Positions 41,760 through 49,609 of a stretch of DNA of 64,000 nt are shown one piece after another. The number at the start of each line of letters is the position of its first letter. Positions within the stretch are counted from its first letter, which is position 1. Under the pieces are notes generated by a model, which saw only the letters and a list, made by a program, of their open reading frames with translations, was not told the DNA's origin and made no database searches. Where the stretch lies: contig NZ_JBBEWC010000008.1 in NCBI RefSeq assembly GCF_037860775.1, positions 186,001-250,000 of the forward strand. The letters run 5' to 3'. The position numbers and the translations under genes are program-made. The stretch comes from Emticicia soli (GTDB taxonomy: Bacteria > Bacteroidota > Bacteroidia > Cytophagales > Spirosomataceae).

Positions 41760-42668
41760 ATGACCACCATGAGAAAGTTTCTTCTCTTGATAATGTGTGC
41801 GTTGCTATTTTTGAAATGTTCCAAACCGGAAAAGCCAGATTTACCCAATGACGGCGAAATAACGATTGCAGCCGACGAATCACTAAAACCTATTGTTGAT
41901 GCGCAGATAATGGCTTATAATGCCCATTATCCTAAAGCTATTTTGCATGTGAAATACATGCCTGAGCAAAAAGCGATGGCAATGATGATGAATGATTCGG
42001 TAGATATAGCTATTGGAACACGTGAAGCAACCGATAACGAAAAAGCTTATTATGCTTCTCACCGAATAGAATATCTTCCTGCAAAAATGGCCTTGGACGG
42101 AGTAGCCCTCATTACCAGCCCTGAGAATCAGCTGGAAAATATTTCTTTAAAACAATTGAAAGAAATATTTGATGGTAAAGCTTATACTGATTATAAACTG
42201 GTTTTTGACAACAGTAATTCGAGCAACCTGAATTACATGATTCAAAAACTAAATATTCAGGATATAAAAAAGGCAAATATTTTTGCTGCCAATGGTAATA
42301 AAGATGTAATTGATTATATCGAGAAAAATCCGAAAGCCATCGGCATGATAGGTGGAAACTGGATTAGTGATTTAGACGACCAGAACAGCCGTGTTTTTAT
42401 TAATAGAGTAAAAGTGTTGGGTGTTTCGGCGGCTGATAATCCGGGTGAAAATGACTATTATAAACCTACTACCGAGTCGCTTAGGGCAAGAAAATATCCG
42501 CTCGAAAGAAGGGTGCTCTTGCATACCAAAAAGCACTTCGGGCTCACAAAAGCATTCATCCGCTTCTGTTGTGCGCAGATAGGCCAGTTGGTAGTCGAAA
42601 AATCAGGTTTGATTCCTTATTACATTAATCCTAAAGGCGTGATTATCAACAAAGAACAGCCCCTTTAA
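41760..42668 (+). CDS. PstS-like phosphate-type substrate-binding lipoprotein
   Basis: A 302-residue lipoprotein: a hydrophobic start (MRKFLLLIMCALLFLKC) ends at a lipobox Cys. The body is a PBP-like-2 fold of the PstS type: EITIAADESLKPIVDAQI, a YHPKAILHVKY-like second strand, MMNDSVDIAIGTREATDNEK, LDGVALITSPENQL, LKQLKEIFDGKAYTDYKLVF and a C-terminal FGLTKAFIRFCCAQIGQLVV. PstS proteins bind phosphate for an ABC importer, but no pstCAB genes follow. In Cytophagales this gene is regularly next to TonB clusters, so the real ligand or role may differ. An ATG at 41769 (MRKFLLL) is an equally good start. Confidence 0.85.
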   Translation: MTTMRKFLLLIMCALLFLKCSKPEKPDLPNDGEITIAADESLKPIVDAQIMAYNAHYPKAILHVKYMPEQKAMAMMMNDSVDIAIGTREATDNEKAYYASHRIEYLPAKMALDGVALITSPENQLENISLKQLKEIFDGKAYTDYKLVFDNSNSSNLNYMIQKLNIQDIKKANIFAANGNKDVIDYIEKNPKAIGMIGGNWISDLDDQNSRVFINRVKVLGVSAADNPGENDYYKPTTESLRARKYPLERRVLLHTKKHFGLTKAFIRFCCAQIGQLVVEKSGLIPYYINPKGVIINKEQPL

Positions 42669-42858
42669 TGACAATGTAGATGTAGAAAATAAACAATAGC
42701 GTTAAAAAGTTTGTTTTCAAGAATCAACCCAACAAAAATTCATTAACAAATTATTAGTAAACCTCAGATAAAAGATTTTGTCTTAATCGGTAAAAGCAAA
42801 AGATTTAAAAAGTTTATCCAAACATCAACAAATTTTTTTCTGTTTTGAATACATTTTT

Positions 42859-42866
42859 TAACTTTG
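42859..42866 (+). promoter_or_regulatory. Candidate -7 element for the TPR gene
   Basis: TAACTTTG fits TAnnTTTG and lies 53 bp before the ATG at 42919. The bases expected at -33 are T-rich (TTTTTC) but not a clean TTTG. The 42669-42912 gap is otherwise AT-rich without other signs. Confidence 0.4.
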
Positions 42867-42918
42867 CTTAATTTTTTTTTAATACAAGGAATTCGTAAAC
42901 CTAACTTTCAGAGTGAAA

Positions 42919-44628
42919 ATGAACAAGATTTTGAGATCTTTGTCAGTATCAGCGGTGGCGGTGCTGGCGTTGACTTTCCACACCTTGGCACAAACTGTGC
43001 AGGACGGACTGAGAAATTTGGATGCCGAGCGGTACAACGCTGCTGGGACAATTTTCAATCAACTAGTGGCTTCTGCTCCAACAGCAGAGAATTATTTTTA
43101 TCAGGGATACTATTTCCTCAGTTTGCCTGAGCCAGACCTGGAAAAAGCAAAAGAAGCTTTTACTAAAGGCGTAGAATCACAGAAAAAACCTGATCCACTT
43201 AATCGTGTTGGTTTAGGTGCTGTGAAATTACTTTCGGGTGATAAAGCTGGTGCCAAAGCTGATTTTGATTTGATTAAAAAGGATACAAAAAATAAAAATT
43301 CTGACGTATTATTCAGAATTGGAGATGCTTACGCTATTTCAGAAAATCCTAAGTTTAATGACCCTGCAGAAGCAGTATTAAACATTCAAGCGGCTCTGGA
43401 TGTGCAGAAAGTAAAAAACAATCCTGATTATTACATCTCATTAGCAAAAGCATATTTCCTTAAAAACGATGGCGGCCCTGCCATGACAGCCCTTGAAAAT
43501 GCGCTGAATATGGGTCAGAAAACTGCCGTTATCCATACTTTGATGGGTAGAGTGTGGTTCCAGGGTAAAAGCTATCCTAAAGCGCAACAAGAGCTGAACG
43601 AGGCTATAAGTGCTGACCCTGAACACGCTCCTGCATACTTCTATTTAAGTAGCATTTTCCAGGTATTCGGTAAATATGATTTAGCTGCTAAAAATGCAAA
43701 ATTATATCTTGATAAAAGCGAGCCATCAAACGAGGCGAAATTGAGATATGTTAAACTAGCATTTACAGTAAAAGATTATGACAATGCTTCTACTGTATTG
43801 AACGAGATTTTCGATAAAACGCAAGACCCTGTTAAATACCGTTTGAGAGGTTATACACAAGTTGAAAAAGGCGAGTGTGCTGAAGGTATCAAAAACATTC
43901 AGGAGTTCTTGAAACAAGCTCCGCAAGACCGTCACTTACCGCTTGATTATGGTCAAATCGGTCGTGGTTATATTTGTATCAAAGACGATGCAAACAAAGC
44001 GCTTAACGATTCAATCGGTATCACATACATGGAGAAAGCCATTGAATTAGGTGATACTACAAGCAATTACATGAACGACATCTTGGCTGTTTATAAAGCT
44101 GCCAAGAGATGGGACAAACTAGCTGCTACTTACGAAAAAGTAATGGCTACAACAGGTAAAGCAACTGCACCAGATTACTATAATCTTGCTGATGCTTATA
44201 TGCGCTCAAAAGAATATGTTAAAGCTGACTCGGCTTTATCAAAAACTATTGAATTGTATAAAGATACCTGGTTAGTACCTTATATCATCAAAGCACGTGC
44301 AAAACAATATGCGAATCCGGAAGATTCGACATTTGCAGCTGCACCTGTTTATGAAAAATATCTTTCTTTAGTGCCAGAAGCTGACAAAGCAAAAGACGCT
44401 ACCAAGAGATATTTGGCAGAGGCTTACGGTTATTTAGGCGTAAAAGCCCTGTTGCTTGATAAAGACACTGCAAAGGCAAAAGAATACATGAATCTTGTAT
44501 TGACTTATGACCCTGCAAACCAACAAGCATTAAAAGTATTGGAGAGCATCAATGGTACACCTGCTTCGGGTGGCACTGCTGCACCTGCAAATAATAACAA
44601 CCCTTCCGGAAGTAGCCCTAAAGGCTGA
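42919..44628 (+). CDS. Secreted tetratricopeptide-repeat protein
   Basis: A 569-residue protein with a signal peptide (MNKILRSLSVSAVAVLALTFHTLAQ). It consists of TPR-type helices: for example YNAAGTIFNQLVASAPTAEN, GVESQKKPDPLNRVGLGAVKL, SYPKAQQELNEAISADPEHA, YMEKAIELGDTTSNYMNDI and ATYEKVMATTGKATAPDYYN. The tail is low complexity (Gly/Ala/Asn/Pro/Ser). It would be a periplasmic scaffold. It follows the PstS-like gene, which in related genomes belongs to the same neighbourhood. A GTG at 42913 could also be the start. A very strong terminator follows. Confidence 0.88.
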   Translation: MNKILRSLSVSAVAVLALTFHTLAQTVQDGLRNLDAERYNAAGTIFNQLVASAPTAENYFYQGYYFLSLPEPDLEKAKEAFTKGVESQKKPDPLNRVGLGAVKLLSGDKAGAKADFDLIKKDTKNKNSDVLFRIGDAYAISENPKFNDPAEAVLNIQAALDVQKVKNNPDYYISLAKAYFLKNDGGPAMTALENALNMGQKTAVIHTLMGRVWFQGKSYPKAQQELNEAISADPEHAPAYFYLSSIFQVFGKYDLAAKNAKLYLDKSEPSNEAKLRYVKLAFTVKDYDNASTVLNEIFDKTQDPVKYRLRGYTQVEKGECAEGIKNIQEFLKQAPQDRHLPLDYGQIGRGYICIKDDANKALNDSIGITYMEKAIELGDTTSNYMNDILAVYKAAKRWDKLAATYEKVMATTGKATAPDYYNLADAYMRSKEYVKADSALSKTIELYKDTWLVPYIIKARAKQYANPEDSTFAAAPVYEKYLSLVPEADKAKDATKRYLAEAYGYLGVKALLLDKDTAKAKEYMNLVLTYDPANQQALKVLESINGTPASGGTAAPANNNNPSGSSPKG

Positions 44629-44646
44629 TGATGAGGAAGGGTATTT

Positions 44647-44686
44647 AAAAAACAGCCTGATTTAGCTAAATCAGGCTGTTTTTTTT
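44647..44686 (+). terminator. Strong intrinsic terminator after the TPR gene
   Basis: A perfect palindrome with half-site AACAGCCTGATTTAG (44651-44665) and its complement (44666-44680), flanked by A-run and T-run, so it can act in both directions. Confidence 0.9.
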
Positions 44687-44739
44687 ACCGTTTGATAAAT
44701 TATTTGTCCCGAAACCATACAAATTATAAAATTTGATTT

Positions 44740-44747
44740 TATTTTTG
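44740..44747 (+). promoter_or_regulatory. Candidate -7 element for adk
   Basis: TATTTTTG fits TAnnTTTG and lies 56 bp before the adk start; the -33 region does not match. Confidence 0.35.
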
Positions 44748-44803
44748 CCCACCTGCTCATATCAAAATGTTATGAGAGAAGGTATTGACCATTAATTTCC
44801 GTT

Positions 44804-45382
44804 ATGTTTAATCTTGTAATATTTGGACCTCCGGGTGCCGGAAAAGGCACACAATCTGCGAAAATTATCGACAAATACAAACTTGCTCACATTTCAACAG
44901 GCGATATGTTCAGAATGCATATCAGCCAGGAAACAGAACTAGGAAAACGAGTGAAACAGATATTAGCCGACGGCTTACTTGTACCTGATTCTATTACGAT
45001 TGATATGTTGGAAGAAGAAGTACAGAGAAATCCTGATGTAAATGGTTTTATTTTTGATGGTTTTCCACGTACTGTTCCGCAAGCAGAAGCACTAGATAAA
45101 TTTCTGGAAAGCAAAGGAGAGAAAATAGACCTTGTATTACAATTAGATGTAACCGAGGAAGAAATAAAGAACCGTATCGCCGAGCGCCAGAAGGTAAGCG
45201 GAAGAGCCGATGATGCCGAAGAAAAATTATTGAAACGCATCGATGAGTATTTCAGTAAGACTATCCATGTTTTACCATTCTACCAAGAGCAAGGTAAAGT
45301 TTCTAAAGTAAACGGTATCGGTGAAATCGAATTGATTTTCGGCACGATTTGTGATGCAATTGATAACGCAAAAGTAGACTGA
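44804..45382 (+). CDS. adk: Adenylate kinase
   Basis: A 192-residue adenylate kinase. The P-loop is GPPGAGKGTQS (residues 8-18), the AMP site ISTGDMFRMH, and the signature FIFDGFPRTVPQAEAL; the LID is of the short type (RQKVSGRADDAEEKLLKRIDEYF). It interconverts ATP and AMP with two ADP. A Bacteroidota arrangement with obg directly downstream is common. The 109-bp space to obg contains a GTGAATTAGC-type inverted repeat. Confidence 0.96.
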   Translation: MFNLVIFGPPGAGKGTQSAKIIDKYKLAHISTGDMFRMHISQETELGKRVKQILADGLLVPDSITIDMLEEEVQRNPDVNGFIFDGFPRTVPQAEALDKFLESKGEKIDLVLQLDVTEEEIKNRIAERQKVSGRADDAEEKLLKRIDEYFSKTIHVLPFYQEQGKVSKVNGIGEIELIFGTICDAIDNAKVD

Positions 45383-45386
45383 AGTA

Positions 45387-45471
45387 ATAGTGAATTTGCG
45401 AATTACGAATTAGTGAATTAGCAAGAATAGATTTATTATTCGCTAATTCACCATTCATTAATTCGTTATTA
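45387..45471. repeat. GTGAATTAGC inverted repeat between adk and obg
   Basis: Several GTGAAT/GCGAAT-type units on the left (GTGAATTTGCGAATTACGAA, GTGAATTAGC) and their complement on the right (GCTAATTCAC, CATTCATTAATTCG), with 10-bp perfect core arms. This is the third locus with the units described at 11457 and 21036. Confidence 0.6.
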
Positions 45472-45491
45472 AGTAATTGACCCAATAGATT

Positions 45492-46487
45492 ATGGCAAGC
45501 AATTTTATAGATTATGTGAAAATAAATTGCCGTTCGGGCAATGGTGGGGCTGGGTCAAAGCATTTTCGTAGAGAAAAACACGTACCAAATGGTGGCCCAG
45601 ACGGCGGTGACGGCGGACGAGGCGGCCACGTAGTACTTAAAGGAAACTCTCAGCACTGGACACTCCTGCACTTGAAATACCGCAAGCATATTAAAGCGCA
45701 AAACGGTGTGGCAGGTGAAGGTGGAAGACGTGCCGGTGCACAAGGGAGCGACGAAATAATTGAAGTTCCTCTAGGAACGGTTGCCCGTGATGCCGAAACC
45801 GGCGAAATTATAGGCGAAGTAACACAAGACGGCGAAAAACTCGTTTTGCTTGCGGGTGGCAGAGGTGGTCTTGGCAATTATCATTTTAAGAATTCAACCA
45901 ACCAGGCACCTGAATACGCTCAACCCGGTGAGGGAGGCGAAGAAGCCTGGATTATACTGGAACTAAAAGTTTTGGCAGACGTAGGCCTTGTAGGGCTTCC
46001 GAACGCCGGAAAATCAACTTTATTATCAGTGGTTTCGGCTGCAAAACCCGAAATTGCCGATTACCCGTTTACAACTCTTACGCCTAATCTTGGCGTAGTG
46101 CCTTATCGTGATTTTAAGTCTTTTGTAATGGCCGATATCCCCGGTATTATTGAAGGTGCTTCTGAAGGAAAAGGCCTCGGACTACGTTTCCTTAGGCACA
46201 TCGAGCGAAACCCAATACTGCTCTTTCTGGTTTCGGCCGATAGTGAAAATCCTGCAAAGGAATATAAAACCCTGCTCAAAGAATTAAAACAGTACAACCC
46301 CGAACTACTTGACAAAAAGAGAATTTTAGGTATTTCGAAATGTGATTTGGTTGACGAGAAGCAAATCGCAAAAATTAAGAAGAAAATTCCGGTAGATTTA
46401 CCTTATGTATTCTTCTCATCCTTTGCAAACCAAGGGATTGACGAATTGAAGGACTTGGTCTGGAATAGCATCCATGAGGCAAACTAA
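45492..46487 (+). CDS. obg: Obg GTPase
   Basis: A 331-residue GTPase of the Obg/CgtA family. The glycine-rich Obg fold fills residues 1-158 (GNGGAGSKHFRREKHVPNGG, GGDGGRGGHVVLKG). The G domain follows: G1 GLPNAGKSTLLS, G2 FTTLTPNLG, G3 DIPGIIEGASEGKGLG, G4 SKCDLVD, G5 SSFANQG. It is essential in most bacteria for large-subunit ribosome assembly and the stringent response. The C-terminal OCT domain of some Obg proteins is absent, as is usual in Bacteroidota. Confidence 0.96.
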   Translation: MASNFIDYVKINCRSGNGGAGSKHFRREKHVPNGGPDGGDGGRGGHVVLKGNSQHWTLLHLKYRKHIKAQNGVAGEGGRRAGAQGSDEIIEVPLGTVARDAETGEIIGEVTQDGEKLVLLAGGRGGLGNYHFKNSTNQAPEYAQPGEGGEEAWIILELKVLADVGLVGLPNAGKSTLLSVVSAAKPEIADYPFTTLTPNLGVVPYRDFKSFVMADIPGIIEGASEGKGLGLRFLRHIERNPILLFLVSADSENPAKEYKTLLKELKQYNPELLDKKRILGISKCDLVDEKQIAKIKKKIPVDLPYVFFSSFANQGIDELKDLVWNSIHEAN

Positions 46488-46777
46488 TGGCTGATTTTGC
46501 CCATTGGTTTGTATGGTGTTTATTGACCCAACTGCAAGAGAGATTAAATATGCCCGATTTTAGTCAGGTTAAAGCAATTTAATCTTAGGTTTGCTCAATA
46601 CTTCTTAATTTCGGAGTACAGATGGTAGCGTATGTTTTACCATGATGATTTATCATGGATAATTATGTTATTGATTTGTATCATACTAATTGCCTCAAAA
46701 TAACCAAGTATGAGAAGTATATTATTCCACAACAATAATTTATTGATTGAGTGAACCTTTACTATTTTGCTAAGACC

Positions 46778-49495
46778 ATGAAAAAAATTCTGGTGGCCTT
46801 ATTCCTATTAGCGAATTCAAATGTTTTTGCACAACTGATGATAACTTTCCCGATGAACCGTGCCGTTTTTCAACGCAATAGTTCGGGGGGAGGCATGATT
46901 CCTATTGCCGGTACATTTCAGACAAGAGTCGACAGGATTGATGCACGCCTTGTTTCTATTAAAGGCGGCTCAAACGTCGATTGGATTCCGATTGCCTATA
47001 ATCCTAATTTTGGCGGATTCTCAGGTAACATTTATGTTGCAGGGGGGTGGTATAAACTTGAGGTAAGAGCTATCAGAAACAATAACGTTATCGCTACATC
47101 TTCAATTGATAAGGTAGGGCTGGGCGAGGTCTTTCTTATTGCAGGCCAATCAAATGCGCAGGGCTACGAAGGGCGTGGTAATCTACCCGCCTCTGACGAC
47201 CGAGTAAGTATAATTACAAACTTTTATTCGTACGGACAAATTACTGAGGTACCATACCCGATTGTCGGGCATCTCGACGAAAATATGAAAATTGCGCCAC
47301 TCGGTAATGGCTCGTGGTGCTGGGGAAAACTGGGCGATTTTCTGGCATCAAAGCTAGATGTACCCATTATGTTTTTTAATGCAGGGTTCGAAGCCCTTGG
47401 CGTAGAAGAATGGAGCAAAAGTGCAAACGGCGAGCGTGGGCAAGACTACTACTCTGGCAATTATGCCATGCCGGGGTATCCGTTTGAAAACATAAGGAAA
47501 TCGATGCACAACTACGCCAATATGTTTGGCGTTAGAGCCGTGCTATGGCATCAGGGGGAAACCGACAACGATAAAGGAACAAGTTTTGAAGTTTATAAAA
47601 ATGCTTTGCAATACGTAATTCAGCGAAGCCGCAACGATAGCGGTCGGGAGATAAGCTGGGTTGTTAGCAAAGCATCACGTACTCGCCGAGGTACCTCGCC
47701 TACCATTATTGAAGCCCAAAGGGCGGTTATTCGTGAAACTTCTAATGTATTTGATGGCCCCGATACCGACGATATAACCTACCGCTCGGATGGTGTGCAT
47801 TTTGATAGTTTCAGCCTTATTCAGCTAGCTGAGGCATGGAACGACAGGCTTTCTTATGATTTCTTCGGCAGGTCAAACCCTATTCCGCCTTCGTCTCCTT
47901 TGTACTTTCAGATGAATTGTAATTCTGATAACATAAATTCACCGTTGAATCTTTCGATGCCTGATGGTTTTAGAGATTATAGATGGACAAACGGATTTGG
48001 GGATTTAAATCAAAGTTCGCACATTCAAGTAAAAAACGGCTTCTTTAGAGGCAAAGCCATCGATTATCTGGGCAATGTTTACTATACGGCTGCCGTAAAT
48101 TATACGGGCGATGTAGTGCCCGAAAAGCCATTTCTGACTGTTGACGGAACAACCGAGTTTTGCGAAGGTGGTAGTGTAAGAATCACGTCTTCAACAGCAC
48201 AGGAAATAAACTGGAATACTGGCGAAGGAAGCCAGACAATTGTTGCCTATCATTCGGGATACTATACCGTTAATACATTCAATTATCTGGGCTGTTTTAA
48301 TGTATCCAACGGCATAAATGTAACTGTTCATCCGAACCCCGAAGCCAGAATAGAGGCCGATGGGCCAACTACGTTTTGTCAGGATAATAGCGTGAATCTG
48401 CGTTCGGTGAGCGATGCAGGTAATCTCTGGAATACAGGCCAGAGTGAACAGTCCATAAGGGTTGATAGAGCCGGAGAATATTTTCTGAAAGTGAAAAGTA
48501 ATTTTGGTTGCGAAAGTACCTCAGAGAAAATTCTGATTAATGTAAATCCTAAGCCCGAAAGGCCAAGTATTGTGGCCGACGGCCCAACGGTTTTCTGCGC
48601 CGATACGATAGTGAATCTGGCATCTGACATAAGCAACGATATAGCCTGGAACACAGGCGAAACCACACCACAGCTCCGAATCAACAGTAGTGGTGATTTT
48701 TTTGTAACAGCCACCAATCAGTTTGGGTGTCAGGAGGTTTCAAATACTATTACTGTTCAAGTAAACCCAACACCACAAAAGCCTAACATTACTGCAAGCG
48801 GGCCGCTCGAATTCTGTAATGGCGATAGCATTATGCTGGCATCTTCGCCAAGTATTGGCTATATCTGGAACAATTCTTACACCGAACAACAATTTAGCGT
48901 GAAAAGGTCAGGCGTATTTGCAGTCAAAACTCGTGACGAAAACGGGTGTATTTCACCACCTTCTGATGAAGTAAGCGTAGTTGTGAAAGACAATCCGCTC
49001 AATATTGATGTTCTGCAAACAGGGCCTTATACCTTAGATGCACTCACCAATGGCATATTTGACCCTACATTTGAATGGTATAAAGATACTGCAAGACTAG
49101 CCTCAACAGAGCGTGCCATAAAAGCCCGTGAAGCCGGTGCTTATAGTGTACGTGGTGCCATTACCTATACACTCAAAGATGGCCGCACCTTGCGTTGTTA
49201 CTCCAAACAATCAAAACCATATAATTTTAAAATAGACCCGGCTGATGACGGCGCTCGTATTTTTCCGAACCCTGCCACCGACGACCTCGTAAATGTGGAA
49301 ACACTGCAAGACCTCGAAGACGTAACCATAACTTTTTATGACATGAGAGGTGCTATTCTACGGGTTTTCAACGTTGATAAATTTGATACACGTAAAACAT
49401 TACAGCTTTCTGGCCTAACTATGGGTAATTATGTAGTTACCATACGAAACAAAGATTTTTCTGTATTAAAGCGTGTTTTTGTTGAACAAAAGTAA
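46778..49495 (+). CDS. Secreted sialate O-acetylesterase-like protein with Ig-like repeats and T9SS tail, first copy
   Basis: A 905-residue protein with signal peptide (MKKILVALFLLANSNVFAQ). The catalytic SASA/SGNH domain (about residues 115-370) has GEVFLIAGQSNAQG (nucleophile Ser), VLWHQGETDNDKG and the late Asp/His motif SDGVHFD. It is followed by about four Ig-like repeats, each with a pattern such as DGPTTFCQDNSVNL then WNTGQSEQSIRV, AGEYFLKV and FGC. The end is a type-A Por sorting domain (RIFPNPATDDLVNVETLQ, LSGLTMGNYVVTI, LKRVFVEQK). It would be exported by T9SS to the surface and remove acetyl groups from a glycan. A frame opening at 46751 extends the start and is not used. Confidence 0.9.
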   Translation: MKKILVALFLLANSNVFAQLMITFPMNRAVFQRNSSGGGMIPIAGTFQTRVDRIDARLVSIKGGSNVDWIPIAYNPNFGGFSGNIYVAGGWYKLEVRAIRNNNVIATSSIDKVGLGEVFLIAGQSNAQGYEGRGNLPASDDRVSIITNFYSYGQITEVPYPIVGHLDENMKIAPLGNGSWCWGKLGDFLASKLDVPIMFFNAGFEALGVEEWSKSANGERGQDYYSGNYAMPGYPFENIRKSMHNYANMFGVRAVLWHQGETDNDKGTSFEVYKNALQYVIQRSRNDSGREISWVVSKASRTRRGTSPTIIEAQRAVIRETSNVFDGPDTDDITYRSDGVHFDSFSLIQLAEAWNDRLSYDFFGRSNPIPPSSPLYFQMNCNSDNINSPLNLSMPDGFRDYRWTNGFGDLNQSSHIQVKNGFFRGKAIDYLGNVYYTAAVNYTGDVVPEKPFLTVDGTTEFCEGGSVRITSSTAQEINWNTGEGSQTIVAYHSGYYTVNTFNYLGCFNVSNGINVTVHPNPEARIEADGPTTFCQDNSVNLRSVSDAGNLWNTGQSEQSIRVDRAGEYFLKVKSNFGCESTSEKILINVNPKPERPSIVADGPTVFCADTIVNLASDISNDIAWNTGETTPQLRINSSGDFFVTATNQFGCQEVSNTITVQVNPTPQKPNITASGPLEFCNGDSIMLASSPSIGYIWNNSYTEQQFSVKRSGVFAVKTRDENGCISPPSDEVSVVVKDNPLNIDVLQTGPYTLDALTNGIFDPTFEWYKDTARLASTERAIKAREAGAYSVRGAITYTLKDGRTLRCYSKQSKPYNFKIDPADDGARIFPNPATDDLVNVETLQDLEDVTITFYDMRGAILRVFNVDKFDTRKTLQLSGLTMGNYVVTIRNKDFSVLKRVFVEQK

Positions 49496-49544
49496 TTTTT
49501 TCGCCATTAAATAAAATTTTAATGCTATTACCAATTATGGGTAG

Positions 49545-49575
49545 TTGTTAATGTTTGAGGGCATTACTACTTTTG
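49545..49575 (+). promoter_or_regulatory. Bacteroidota-type promoter for the second esterase gene
   Basis: TTG (49545-49547), 20 nt, then TACTTTTG (49568-49575), matching the -33/-7 pattern, 35 bp before the start at 49610. The two esterase genes can therefore be transcribed separately. Confidence 0.5.
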
Positions 49576-49609
49576 TTTCTCCATGCAATAAATTTTAACC
49601 CAGTTATAT

